This document shows positions 8,885 to 18,219 of a stretch of 64,000 bases of DNA, in pieces. The notes beneath the pieces are model-generated. The model saw nothing but the letters and a program-made list of their open reading frames with translations. It was not told where the DNA came from and did no database searches. This DNA comes from Prevotella sp. P5-50 (GTDB lineage Bacteria > Bacteroidota > Bacteroidia > Bacteroidales > Bacteroidaceae). Every line of letters starts with the position of its first letter. Position 1 is the stretch's first letter. The DNA lies in the NCBI RefSeq assembly GCF_002251295.1, contig NZ_NPJA01000039.1:41776-105775 (forward strand), written 5' to 3'. Made by a program: the position numbers and the translations under genes.

Positions 8885-10285
8885 TTATTTGTTTCCTGCC
8901 ATTATTTCTTCTATTTCTGCGGGATGGTATGGAATACGTTTGCTTCCCAAGAAACGGCATCCGTCATTGGTTATCAGTACATCATCTTCGATGCGTATTC
9001 CTCCAAAGTCCTTGTAAGTTTCAAGCATATCGAAATTGAGGAAGTCTTTGCAGTGTCCGTTAGCTTTCCATTCATCAATGAGATGTGGGATGAAATAGAT
9101 TCCCGGTTCGTCTGTAACGACGAATCCTTCTTGCAACCGTCTTCCCATTCTCAGGCAGTTGGTGCCGAATTGTTCCAGATTGGGTCTTGTCTCATCGTCA
9201 AATCCGACATAGATTTGTCCGATGCTTTCCATGTCATGTACGTCCATACCCATCATGTGTCCAAGTCCGTGGGGGAGGAACATGGCGTGTGCTCCTGCTG
9301 CAATAGCTTCATCAATGTCTCCCTTCATCAAACCGATTTCTTTCAGGCTTTCAGCCATTTTACGGCATACGGCAAAGTGTACTTCCTTGTACTTAACTCC
9401 TGGTTTGGCTACTTCCAATACATAATCATGGCAAGCTTCTACGATGCTGTAGATTTCCAGTTGCCGCTGGGTGAATTTTCCGTTGACAGGCATTGTTCTT
9501 GTATGGTCAGAACAATAGTCATCCAGTTCACATCCTGCGTCACAGATGACAAGTCTTCCGTCTTGCAGTATTGCGTCTGATGGATTGCCATGCATGATTT
9601 CACCGTGTTGGGTATAGATGGTGGCAAAACTTGTGTCCTGGGCCATTGAACGGGCTATTCCGTCAACTTGTCCTCCAACGTAACGTTCTGTTGTTCCTGC
9701 TTTTGTCAGACGTTGCGCGGTGGTGTGCATTTCGTAGCCGATATTGCAGGCGCGGTCAATGGCAGCAATCTCTTGTTCTTCCTTGGTCGAACGCATTTTT
9801 ACCACTGCATGAATCAATGGTAGAGATGCAGCATCCTTTTGTTGTGAGGGGTGGATGCCCAACAAGTCCATGATTTGTATTTTTGTATCGTGTCGATAGG
9901 GTGGCAGAAAGTGGATGGTGCGTTTCTTTGCTAATGCCTCGTGACAAACGTGTGAGAGTTCTTTCATCGGTCCTGTGATGCTGACGCCCACAGCATCTGC
10001 CAAAATCTTCACGCTATCTACGAATCCCATCCATACGATGTCTTCAATGTCAATATCGTCACCATAGAGCATTTCTGTGTCGTTGTCCACGTCAATTACT
10101 CCTACCAGTCCGTCGCGGTGTTGTCCAAAGTAATAGAGGAACGTAGAGTCCTGACGCATTGGTGCATGGCAGTTGGCAGGTGAGTTGTAGGGTGATTCAT
10201 TGTTTCCGAAGAGTACAATGACTCCGTTGCCTACCAGCTTTTTCAATTCGGCTCTTCGCCTGATGTAAGTTTCTTTGTCAAACAT
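8885..10285 (-). CDS. pepP: Xaa-Pro aminopeptidase (M24B, aminopeptidase P)
   Basis: A 466-residue pita-bread-fold metallopeptidase that removes N-terminal residues preceding proline. An N-terminal creatinase-like domain (FDKETYIRRRAELKKL, GNNESPYNSPANCHAPMRQDSTFLYYFG) is followed by the M24 catalytic domain with all dinuclear metal ligands in place: the two Asp of ICDAGCELDDYCSDHTRT, His in LPHGLGHMMGMDVHD, Glu in VVTDEPGIYF and Glu in GGIRIEDDVLI. No signal peptide is seen, so it should be cytoplasmic. It is divergent from clpS across a 124-bp gap. Confidence 0.94.
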   Translation of the reverse strand: MFDKETYIRRRAELKKLVGNGVIVLFGNNESPYNSPANCHAPMRQDSTFLYYFGQHRDGLVGVIDVDNDTEMLYGDDIDIEDIVWMGFVDSVKILADAVGVSITGPMKELSHVCHEALAKKRTIHFLPPYRHDTKIQIMDLLGIHPSQQKDAASLPLIHAVVKMRSTKEEQEIAAIDRACNIGYEMHTTAQRLTKAGTTERYVGGQVDGIARSMAQDTSFATIYTQHGEIMHGNPSDAILQDGRLVICDAGCELDDYCSDHTRTMPVNGKFTQRQLEIYSIVEACHDYVLEVAKPGVKYKEVHFAVCRKMAESLKEIGLMKGDIDEAIAAGAHAMFLPHGLGHMMGMDVHDMESIGQIYVGFDDETRPNLEQFGTNCLRMGRRLQEGFVVTDEPGIYFIPHLIDEWKANGHCKDFLNFDMLETYKDFGGIRIEDDVLITNDGCRFLGSKRIPYHPAEIEEIMAGNK

Positions 10286-10373
10286 AGTAGTAACTTATTA
10301 ATATCTTGACCACAAAATTACTACAAATAAACCAAAAGGCAAAATATTTGCATCTTATTTTGCTGAAAATGAT

Positions 10374-10381
10374 TACCTTTG
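10374..10381 (+). promoter_or_regulatory. Putative -7 box of the clpS-clpA-aat operon
   Basis: TACCTTTG matches TAnnTTTG, 28 bp before the clpS start. The nearest TTTG words are at 10347-10350 (23-bp spacing) and 10359-10362 (11-bp spacing), so the -33 element is not ideal. Confidence 0.5.
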
Positions 10382-10409
10382 CACTATAGTATTACATTTT
10401 ACGTGGATT

Positions 10410-10712
10410 ATGGCTCAAGAAAAAACTCAATCAACAATGCGCGTGCGCCTCAATATGAAGGAGCCGGGACGTTATAAGGTGATTTGTCATAACGATGATT
10501 TCACAACGATGGATTTTGTGGTAATGATGCTGATGGACGTGTTCTTTAAGTCTGCTGATGAGGCAGAACGGCTCATGTTGGCCATTCATCGTACAGGTCA
10601 GGCTGTGGTGGGCATCTATCCGCTTGATATTGCGCGTTCCAAGGTTGACAAAGCCATGCGTCTTGCCCGTGCCAATGGTTTTCCTCTGACCTTGAGTTAT
10701 ATTCCTGAATGA
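10410..10712 (+). CDS. clpS: ATP-dependent Clp protease adaptor ClpS
   Basis: A 100-residue N-recognin that binds proteins bearing a primary destabilising N-terminal residue and hands them to ClpA. The substrate-pocket region YKVICHNDDFTTMDFVVMML and the later IHRTGQAVVGIYPLDIA segment are typical of the family. It is the first gene of an operon with clpA 17 bp downstream and aat after that. The three together provide N-degron creation, recognition and unfolding. Confidence 0.95.
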   Translation: MAQEKTQSTMRVRLNMKEPGRYKVICHNDDFTTMDFVVMMLMDVFFKSADEAERLMLAIHRTGQAVVGIYPLDIARSKVDKAMRLARANGFPLTLSYIPE

Positions 10713-10729
10713 TCAAACGATAATTAGCA

Positions 10730-13012
10730 ATGAGAATAACAACCACGATGAATAGGGCCATCCAGCAAGCCTGTGAACTTGCCCATCGGTCTTCCCATGA
10801 ATTTCTGATGCCTGAACATGTGCTGTTGGCTCTATGCCAAATAGCACCGTCTTTTGTTAATGTATTGAAGCAATCTTTAGATTGTCAGCCTGGTGAATTG
10901 GCTGAAGATGTTGAAAAATGGTTAGCTTCTCAAGAAAAAGCCCCAAAGCCAGTAGATTTGGAACTGTCGTCTTCTATGCGTCGGATTTTCACGATATGCA
11001 AAGGAGAAAATGCTGATCGTGTGTTGTGTGTGACTTCCTTTATTGAAGCCATGATGCGTGATGCTGAGTGTATGGGGACCTATCTGTTGACCAAACATCT
11101 CAAAGTCACGGAAGTGTTTCTTCTGTTATCTCTTCATGAATATTGCGATGCAAAGGATTCTTATGTTGCTGAAGAAGAACTTGACGATGACTTGGATGAC
11201 TTAGAAGACGATGACTTGGATGATGATGACTTGGAGGACGATGATGAGATGATGGGAGGTCCTTCTGATTTTGCTTCGTCATCAGATTGGAAACAATGGA
11301 CCACTGATATTACAGCAGAAGCCACTGATCATCTGCCCATTATCGGTCGCGAGGCAGAACTTGACCGTACCATAGAGGTGCTTTGCCGTATGGAGAAGAA
11401 CAATCCGCTCCATATTGGTGAGCCTGGGGTGGGTAAGACCGCTCTGATTTATGGTTTGGCACAACGCATCGCCAAAGGTCATGTGCCTTATAGGTTGCAA
11501 AAGGCCCACATATATTCTATTGAAATGGGACAGTTGATGGCTGGTGCACAGTTTCGAGGCGAGTTTGAAAAGCGCCTCAAGGATGTTCTGGACGGTGCTA
11601 CAGCCCAAGGTAACAGTGTGATCTATCTCGATGAGATTCATTTGATGATGGGTGGTGAACAAGCGCAATCTGATAGTATCAGTGCTTTTGATGTCATGAA
11701 ACCCTATCTTGATCGAGGTAAACTCCGTTTTATAGGTTCAACAACCTATGAAGCCTTCAATCGTACCCTTGCCAAGTCGAAGGCCGTTACTCGTCGTTTC
11801 CAGCAGATTGACATTAAGGAACCGTCTGTAGAGGACACCCTTCGTATTGTAGAAGCATTGTTACCAACCTTTCAGAACTATCACAATGTAATCTACCGGA
11901 AGGATGCTTGGACGTATGCTGTTGAGAGTTCGGCTCGGTTGATAACAAATCGCCAGTTGCCCGACAAAGCCATTGACATTATTGATGAGGCAGGTGCTTA
12001 TCTTGAAGTCCACCCGCGTAATCGTCTGCATAACTATGTGACAAAGAGCCTGGTTGATGAAATATTAAATAAGGTTTGCCGTATTGATGCCGATGCCTTG
12101 AAAGAGGCCGATAATAATTCGTTGAAAGACCTTGTCACACAGATGAAGAGTCAGATCTATGGTCAAGATAAGGCCATTGAGCGTCTGACAGATGCAGTGA
12201 TGATGGCCAAGGCTGGTCTTACCGATTCTGACAAACCGATGGCCTCATTGCTCTTTGTGGGGCCCACTGGTGTTGGTAAGACAGAGGTTGCCCGTGTGCT
12301 TGCTCGTCAGTTGGGCGTGGAATTGGTGCGTTTCGATATGTCTGAATATGCGGAGAAGCATACCGTTGCCAAACTTATTGGTTCGCCTGCCGGTTATGTG
12401 GGGTATGATGATGGTGGTCTGCTTACTTCGGCCATTCGTAAGACGCCCAACTGTGTGCTTCTGCTTGATGAGATTGAGAAAGCCCATAGCGACATTTATA
12501 ATATTCTACTTCAAGTAATGGACTATGCCCGCCTGACAGATAACCGAGGTCAGCAGGCGGATTTCCATCATGTTATCATTATTATGACTTCTAATGCAGG
12601 AGCGCAGTATGCTTCACAGGCCAGCGTTGGCTTCACGGGGCATGTGTCCCGTGGTGAGGCTATGCGGCAACAGGTGAAGAGGGTGTTCAAGCCTGAATTC
12701 ATCAACCGCCTGACCGATATTGTGACTTTTCGTGATATGGACAAGACAATGGCAACGCTTATCCTTCGTAAGAAACTTGCCCTCCTTTCTGACAAGCTTG
12801 GCCAGCGCCAGGTGAAACTAACTGTTTCTCAGCAGGCCTTCGACCGTCTGCTTATGCTTGGCTTTACACCGGAATACGGTGCTCGTGAGATGGATCGAGT
12901 GATTGGCAACAATATCAAACCGTTGTTGATGCGTGCCTTGTTGTTTGGTTCTCTCAGCAAGGGTGGAATAGCCACTGTGGACTGTAAGGATGGTGTTTTT
13001 GTTGTTAAATGA
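10730..13012 (+). CDS. clpA: ATP-dependent Clp protease ATP-binding subunit ClpA
   Basis: A 760-residue AAA+ unfoldase with two ATPase rings. The N-domain (about 1-140, ClpS docking) is followed by an extremely acidic linker at 148-173, in which 21 of 26 residues are Asp or Glu. Walker A of ring 1 is GEPGVGKT (230-237) and of ring 2 GPTGVGKT. A ClpP-docking loop of the IGL/IGF kind is seen as SVGFTG after [10 protein letters not shown]. The short middle region identifies ClpA rather than ClpB or ClpC. clpP is not in the window. clpS lies 17 bp upstream and aat 12 bp downstream. Confidence 0.95.
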   Translation: MRITTTMNRAIQQACELAHRSSHEFLMPEHVLLALCQIAPSFVNVLKQSLDCQPGELAEDVEKWLASQEKAPKPVDLELSSSMRRIFTICKGENADRVLCVTSFIEAMMRDAECMGTYLLTKHLKVTEVFLLLSLHEYCDAKDSYVAEEELDDDLDDLEDDDLDDDDLEDDDEMMGGPSDFASSSDWKQWTTDITAEATDHLPIIGREAELDRTIEVLCRMEKNNPLHIGEPGVGKTALIYGLAQRIAKGHVPYRLQKAHIYSIEMGQLMAGAQFRGEFEKRLKDVLDGATAQGNSVIYLDEIHLMMGGEQAQSDSISAFDVMKPYLDRGKLRFIGSTTYEAFNRTLAKSKAVTRRFQQIDIKEPSVEDTLRIVEALLPTFQNYHNVIYRKDAWTYAVESSARLITNRQLPDKAIDIIDEAGAYLEVHPRNRLHNYVTKSLVDEILNKVCRIDADALKEADNNSLKDLVTQMKSQIYGQDKAIERLTDAVMMAKAGLTDSDKPMASLLFVGPTGVGKTEVARVLARQLGVELVRFDMSEYAEKHTVAKLIGSPAGYVGYDDGGLLTSAIRKTPNCVLLLDEIEKAHSDIYNILLQVMDYARLTDNRGQQADFHHVIIIMTSNAGAQYASQASVGFTGHVSRGEAMRQQVKRVFKPEFINRLTDIVTFRDMDKTMATLILRKKLALLSDKLGQRQVKLTVSQQAFDRLLMLGFTPEYGAREMDRVIGNNIKPLLMRALLFGSLSKGGIATVDCKDGVFVVK

Positions 13013-13024
13013 TTTGGAGCAGTT

Positions 13025-13672
13025 ATGATTTATCGACTTGACAACAATCTCTGGTTTCCTGATCCACGCCGTGGTGATGATGACGGACTCTTTGCCATTG
13101 GTGGTGACCTCAGTGTTGATCGCCTGTTACTTGCTTATAGTAACGGCATCTTCCCTTGGTACAGTTTTCGTGATTATGACGAGATTCAATGGTGGTGTCC
13201 GATGGACCGTTATGTGATTTTACCTCATGAGATTCATATTAGTCACTCCATGCGTTCGCTGTTAAATAAAAATATTTACCATGTGACGTTTAATCAAGAT
13301 TTTCAAGCTGTTATAGATAATTGTAGCGAACTGCGAATTGAAGAGAAAGGTGCATGGCTTGGTCCTCAGATGATAGCTGCGTTTTCCGAATTGCATCGTC
13401 AGGGGTTTGCCGCCAGTGTGGAGGTGTGGGATGAGGATGAACAACTCGTTGGCGGACTGTATGGAGTTTGTCTTGGTCGTTGTTTTATGGGTGAGAGTAT
13501 GTTCTCGTTGGCCCCATCTGCCTCCAAGGTGGCACTCATCGCTTTAGCACAACTGATGGAGAAGAATGGCGGACTGATGATCGATTGCCAGTTTGAAACT
13601 CCGCATCTCCGTTCCATGGGTGGTCGTCACATTTCTTACGATGATTATCTTGCCATGTTGCGTCAGGAGTAA
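13025..13672 (+). CDS. aat: Leucyl/phenylalanyl-tRNA-protein transferase
   Basis: A 215-residue aminoacyl transferase that adds Leu or Phe from charged tRNA to proteins starting with Arg or Lys, so making bacterial N-degrons. Conserved blocks are visible: LFAIGGDLSVDRLLLAYSNG, IFPWYS, QWWCPMDR, GGLYGVCLG, GESMFSLAPSASKVAL and DCQFETPHLRSMGG. Its place directly after clpS and clpA links N-degron creation with its reading. It is convergent with a sensor kinase gene 15 bp away. Confidence 0.95.
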   Translation: MIYRLDNNLWFPDPRRGDDDGLFAIGGDLSVDRLLLAYSNGIFPWYSFRDYDEIQWWCPMDRYVILPHEIHISHSMRSLLNKNIYHVTFNQDFQAVIDNCSELRIEEKGAWLGPQMIAAFSELHRQGFAASVEVWDEDEQLVGGLYGVCLGRCFMGESMFSLAPSASKVALIALAQLMEKNGGLMIDCQFETPHLRSMGGRHISYDDYLAMLRQE

Positions 13673-13687
13673 GTATCCTTTGAAGGA

Positions 13688-15859
13688 TCAGACCTTTGCC
13701 GCTTTTCCTTCTGGTTTCCCAAAGAAAAAACAAAAACGTGCGCCGTTGGTATAGTCGGGATCGAGGTACACATCACCTCCTAATTTATGGGCAATGGTGC
13801 GACAAATTTCCAGTCCGAGACCTGATCCAGGTTTAAATTGATCCAGTTTTCCGAAGCGTTCGAAGATGGTTTCTTGCTTGTCTTGCGGAATGCCCACACC
13901 TGTGTCAGTTACTGTGATGAGGGTTTGTCCTTTCTGGTTCTTCGAACAGTTTACCTGTATGCTGCCTGCTGTTGTGTTCTTGATAGCATTATTCAGCAGG
14001 TGTGTCACAACCTGTTTCACCCGCATTCCGTCAGTTTCAATCTTTTCGCTTTCTGCCAGTTGGGTGTTGAATGTTAACATCACCCCTTCTGCCACGTGAC
14101 TGCGTGCTTCTTCTACGGCATCCCGACACACACCATTGATGTCTGCCGGTTCTATTATCAATTGATATTTTCCACTCTCTATGGAGGTCAGATCAAGGAT
14201 ATTATTGATTAGGTTGCTCAATTGCTTTGAGTTTTCTGTGATTCTATAGGTAAGGTCCGATTTCTCTTCATCGCTGATGTTGAAACTGGGGTCGGTAAGC
14301 ACTTGCGAGAAACCTACGATGGCGTTGAGTGGTGTTCTTATTTCGTGGCTCATATTTTGTATGAAGAGTGTCTTTTGTTGGTCGGCATGTTGTGCTTCTT
14401 TATTGGCGATGTTGAGTTCGGCCAATGTATGGGTCAGATTTTTAGAGAGTTTGGACAGTCGTCGCTCCATTTTTTTGTTAGCTTTCAGATAGATGATCGT
14501 GCCAACAATGAGCAGCAGGGCAATAGCCGCCATGGCTACCATGATCAGTTTTTGCATGTTGTATTGTCGTTTCTGCAGTTCTACCAGTTTCTTCTGACTG
14601 TCGATGGAAACGCCCAGTTTGTTAGACTTGAGTTTTTGGTTCTGTAGTGCGAGCAGGTTACGACCGTTCTGCATCTCTGCCAATTTCTTGAGTCTGTCCG
14701 CATTGCTTATCTCAAGGTTGTTGCTGGCCAGTTGCAGTTGGGCCAGTTGCAGTTGTAGCTTTGCCATTTCGTTGGCAGCCTTTTGCTTGTCGATGTCAGC
14801 AATCTGCATGGCAAAGCTGTTTCTCATGCCTGCAAGGTCTGTGAGGATGTTGGTGTTGCCTCCGTTTTGTGTGAGTCTTACAATTTTGTTCATGACTTTT
14901 GCCGCCTTGTCATATTGTCCGTTGTATGAATAGTAGGCATAGGAGCTGTATTTTCTGAGCAGTCCAGACAGTTTGTTCTTGTATTCCTGATATTTCACAG
15001 AATCCTGATTGGAAATGGCGTATAATGAGTTCAATAAAATAAGGTATTCTGTTGCGATAATAGGGACAGTATTCAATCTCTTGAAATATTCCTGATAGCT
15101 TTTCTTGAAGTTGGCGTAATCACCTGTCATGAAGTGGCCAATAGCTTTGTAGCCGTAGAGTCCAGCTTTTGTAGGTTCTGAATAACAGTAGCGGATGCCC
15201 TCATTTGCTGCGTTGACGACTTCTTGGAATCGTCCTAAACGTATGTTACCATCGCAGATGTGAGGATAGATTGTTGACCGCTCCTGTTTCTGCATGTGTT
15301 CCTGTGAGAATTGTAGTGCTGTTTCGTAGTAGAAAATGGCATGTGCATATTCCCCTCTTACCATCAGCATATTTCCCAATGCCACATAGCCTGCTTGAAT
15401 GCCGTATGGGTGTTTGTGTTTTGTGGCAAACTGGATGTCTTTCTGCATCAGTTCTTTCGCCTCGTCGAATCTGTCTTCAGACAGGAGGTAGTTTGCCATA
15501 GTTGTAGAAGTGTAGAAATAATACTGCAGATAGTTGTATTCCTGTGCTTTCTTTCTTACCTGCTGACTTGCTTTCCAAACGGCAGGGAAATTGTGCTGTT
15601 TTGTTATTTGGTATTTCAGAGGAACGAGAAGAGCAAGGATTTCTGCCTTGTGGTCTTTTAGCCTGATGGCTTTTCTCCTTAGTGAGTCAGCCTGTTCCAG
15701 ACAGATATGGTTCTTTCTGTTGTAGTTGGCTCTGAGGTATAGTGGGTACAGGCTGTCGTTGATCTTGAATGGATTGTTCTGTCCTTGTGTGGGCAAAGCC
15801 AAGCCAAACAGCAGGATGATCAGCAGGGTGTATATTGTAGTTCTTTTTGTCTGTTTCAT
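13688..15859 (-). CDS. TPR-containing sensor histidine kinase (copy 2 of tandem pair)
   Basis: A 723-residue membrane sensor kinase. Order: signal peptide (YTLLIILLFGLALPTQGQ), periplasmic tetratricopeptide-like helices to about residue 320, a long heptad-rich coiled coil, one membrane segment near 436-456, then HisKA with the H-box MSHEIRTPLNA (His about 504), N-box HLLNNAIKN and G-boxes DTGVGIP and GSGLGLEIC. No receiver or DNA-binding domain follows, so the partner regulator is elsewhere. Its ATG overlaps the stop of the upstream paralogue (ATGA), so the two are translated from one message. The sensed signal is unknown. Confidence 0.88.
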   Translation of the reverse strand: MKQTKRTTIYTLLIILLFGLALPTQGQNNPFKINDSLYPLYLRANYNRKNHICLEQADSLRRKAIRLKDHKAEILALLVPLKYQITKQHNFPAVWKASQQVRKKAQEYNYLQYYFYTSTTMANYLLSEDRFDEAKELMQKDIQFATKHKHPYGIQAGYVALGNMLMVRGEYAHAIFYYETALQFSQEHMQKQERSTIYPHICDGNIRLGRFQEVVNAANEGIRYCYSEPTKAGLYGYKAIGHFMTGDYANFKKSYQEYFKRLNTVPIIATEYLILLNSLYAISNQDSVKYQEYKNKLSGLLRKYSSYAYYSYNGQYDKAAKVMNKIVRLTQNGGNTNILTDLAGMRNSFAMQIADIDKQKAANEMAKLQLQLAQLQLASNNLEISNADRLKKLAEMQNGRNLLALQNQKLKSNKLGVSIDSQKKLVELQKRQYNMQKLIMVAMAAIALLLIVGTIIYLKANKKMERRLSKLSKNLTHTLAELNIANKEAQHADQQKTLFIQNMSHEIRTPLNAIVGFSQVLTDPSFNISDEEKSDLTYRITENSKQLSNLINNILDLTSIESGKYQLIIEPADINGVCRDAVEEARSHVAEGVMLTFNTQLAESEKIETDGMRVKQVVTHLLNNAIKNTTAGSIQVNCSKNQKGQTLITVTDTGVGIPQDKQETIFERFGKLDQFKPGSGLGLEICRTIAHKLGGDVYLDPDYTNGARFCFFFGKPEGKAAKV

Positions 15860-18078
15860 GCGTTGTAGGGAATATTGAAGTAGAAACGTGCACCATTGGT
15901 GTATTGGCGGTCGATGTTGATTTCACCATTAAGTTTTTTTGCAATGGTGCGACAGATGTCGAGACCGAGTCCGGAACCTTGTTTTTTGTCGTCGAGTTTC
16001 TTGTAACGTTTGAATATCTCATCCATCCGTTCGACAGGAATGCCGATTCCTGTGTCTGTGACAGTAAAAGAGATCATATCGGTATTTTCTATCTTTTTGC
16101 AAGACAGTATGATGCTGCCTTTTTCTGTGTTCTTTTCAGCATTTGTCAATAGATTGATGAGCACCTGTTGCACACGCTTGCGGTCTGTTACGGCTTCGAA
16201 ATCTTCATTCAACTCTGTTTCGAATGTCAGCGTCACGCCTCCTGCCAATCTGTGTCTGACGGTTTCCATGGTTTCTCGACAGAGTTCGTTGACCTTTACA
16301 ATTTCTTTGGTCATGACGAAGTTACCACTCTGCAGGTTAGTCAGGTCGAGAATGTCATTGACCAAGGTGGTGAGCAGTTCTGAGTTTGTTGTGATATATT
16401 GTGTCAGTTCCTGACTTTCTGCTTCTGACAGTTCGTTGCCCATGGTGACGAGTACGTTAGAGAATCCCACGATGGCATTGAGTGGTGTTCTTATCTCGTG
16501 ACTCATGTTCTGTATGAAGCGTGTCTTAGTCAGTTCCGATTCACTGGCTCTGAGTTTGGCGGTATTCAGTAGCGAGATGCTCTCTCGCAGTTTTCTAATG
16601 CCCTGTTTCAACTGTCTTCCGTGTCTCCATCGTATGATAGCATAGAGTGTGAAGCTGATGGCGATGAGTACGACAAAGGTCAGACAAAGTGCCATTCCCT
16701 CTTTCTTGAGGCGGTATTGTTCTGCTTCCGCCTGTCGTGTTTTGTTTTCTTGTTCAAGCTTGTTTTGCAGTCTTTGCGATTCCAGTTGTTGGTTCTGGTA
16801 GTTTAGTTTGTTTCTGTCAGCCTGCAGTTGTGCGAGTTGTGCATTGTCCTGTGATTTGTTGAGTTCGAGGGTTGATTTGTTGAGTGAGAGTTGTGCGTTG
16901 GCCATGGCCAGTTGGGTGTTTTGATAGTCCATCTGCTGCACCTCTCTTTCATGTTGCTGTATGTTGGACATGTTTTTTACGATACGATCATCGTTTTGAA
17001 CCAGTTCGCCGGCGTAATCTCCATAAACATCAATGAGCATCCATTGGTTTTTGACCGCTTTGGCGTAGTCCCCTTTGTATTTATAGTATGCCACAGCCAG
17101 TCTGTACCCTTCCAGTTCGCTTTCCTCTTTGAGTCTCTTGATGGTTTCCAACACCTCCTGGTCTTTTCCGTCGAGCATTTTCTTGAATGTTTCCACAGCT
17201 TCTTTCACGTCGCCGTGCAGATCACGGTCGTATGCTTCATGTTGTTTCAGATAGTTATATTCTTTCCTGAAATCATCATACCTTCCCAGCATGAAGAGTG
17301 CGTAACATTCCTGTAGTTTAATGTCAAACCGGTTGTAGTCCGACTTACATTCGGCCCATGCTTCCTTCACTTCCTGGAGTGTTTCTCTAAAGCTTTGAGT
17401 CTTTCTTAGACAATTGCAGATGTTTGCATAAGTGTCTGTGAAATTGGAAGGTATATTGTGGTCTTTCGAGTATTTGATATACTCGCGGTAATTGTCGATA
17501 GCTCTCGCATATTCTCCTCGGTATTGTTGTATGGTTGCCAGTGAATAGTAGCTGTCTCGAATGCCTATGAGATGGTTGTTTTTCTCTGCGATTTTTCTTT
17601 GTTCCAGAGCTATCGTATAGGCTTCGAGGTATCTTTTTTCCCTGATATAATAGTTGGTGAGGTTGGCTGCTGCGAAATAGTAGTAGGTCCATTTTTCGTA
17701 TGCAGTAGCCTTATCCATCAGTTTTTTTGCTTCGCGTTCCACAGCGGGCATATTGTCTTCCTGATAGTAGTTGTACAGCAAGAGGATGGTCATTGCCGTG
17801 ATTTCGCCATTTCGGTCTCCTATGGCTTTAGCTCTTTCTATGATGGTATCTGCGAGAATTTTTCCTGCCAGCGTTTTTCGTTCTTTGTAGGCCTTTTCGT
17901 AGAGTTTGAAGAGACCGTCATCCATGCGGTATTGGTTGTTTTGTGCCGACAAAGCCACTGTGTATATGATGAAGAACACAGTGACAATGGCTCGCACAAT
18001 ATGTTGTTGTAATCCTTTCCCCATTGTTAAAAACAATCTTTTTATTTTGTTGTGTCGTTTGTTTGTTGTTGTATCCAC
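15856..18078 (-). CDS. TPR-containing sensor histidine kinase (copy 1 of tandem pair)
   Basis: A 740-residue paralogue of the next gene with the same order: N-terminal signal segment, TPR-like helical periplasmic region, coiled coil, one membrane segment (LCLTFVVLIAISFTLYAII), HisKA (MSHEIRTPLNAIVGFSNVL) and HATPase (N-box INLLTNAEKN, DTGIGIP, GSGLGLDIC). The start at 18078 precedes the signal peptide by 18 residues; the Met at 18024 (MGKGLQQHIVRAIV) would place it right at the N-terminus and is a real alternative. A near-perfect Bacteroidetes promoter lies about 100 bp upstream. The kinase domains of the pair agree much better than the sensor parts, as expected of a duplication with sensor divergence. 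Confidence 0.86.
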   Translation of the reverse strand: MDTTTNKRHNKIKRLFLTMGKGLQQHIVRAIVTVFFIIYTVALSAQNNQYRMDDGLFKLYEKAYKERKTLAGKILADTIIERAKAIGDRNGEITAMTILLLYNYYQEDNMPAVEREAKKLMDKATAYEKWTYYYFAAANLTNYYIREKRYLEAYTIALEQRKIAEKNNHLIGIRDSYYSLATIQQYRGEYARAIDNYREYIKYSKDHNIPSNFTDTYANICNCLRKTQSFRETLQEVKEAWAECKSDYNRFDIKLQECYALFMLGRYDDFRKEYNYLKQHEAYDRDLHGDVKEAVETFKKMLDGKDQEVLETIKRLKEESELEGYRLAVAYYKYKGDYAKAVKNQWMLIDVYGDYAGELVQNDDRIVKNMSNIQQHEREVQQMDYQNTQLAMANAQLSLNKSTLELNKSQDNAQLAQLQADRNKLNYQNQQLESQRLQNKLEQENKTRQAEAEQYRLKKEGMALCLTFVVLIAISFTLYAIIRWRHGRQLKQGIRKLRESISLLNTAKLRASESELTKTRFIQNMSHEIRTPLNAIVGFSNVLVTMGNELSEAESQELTQYITTNSELLTTLVNDILDLTNLQSGNFVMTKEIVKVNELCRETMETVRHRLAGGVTLTFETELNEDFEAVTDRKRVQQVLINLLTNAEKNTEKGSIILSCKKIENTDMISFTVTDTGIGIPVERMDEIFKRYKKLDDKKQGSGLGLDICRTIAKKLNGEINIDRQYTNGARFYFNIPYNA

Positions 18079-18173
18079 TAATATCGATGTGTTCTGTAAT
18101 ATTCTTAATATGTTGTCTTTGTATGTCTATAACCGTATGATATTCTTTGCCATAAACCATGGTCTTTTGCATG

Positions 18174-18205
18174 CAAAAGTACGAACAAAATGGGATAATG
18201 ACAAA
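18174..18205 (-). promoter_or_regulatory. Promoter of the tandem sensor kinase operon
   Basis: On the minus strand TTTG (18202-18205) is followed after exactly 20 bp by TACTTTTG (18174-18181), matching TTTG-N19-20-TAnnTTTG. The leader to the first kinase is roughly 90 nt. Confidence 0.75.
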
Positions 18206-18219
18206 TAATTATCTGATTT

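Noticed and set aside
8844..8960. A longer start for the C1 peptidase
   Set aside because: It would put 39 basic residues before an otherwise perfect signal peptide.
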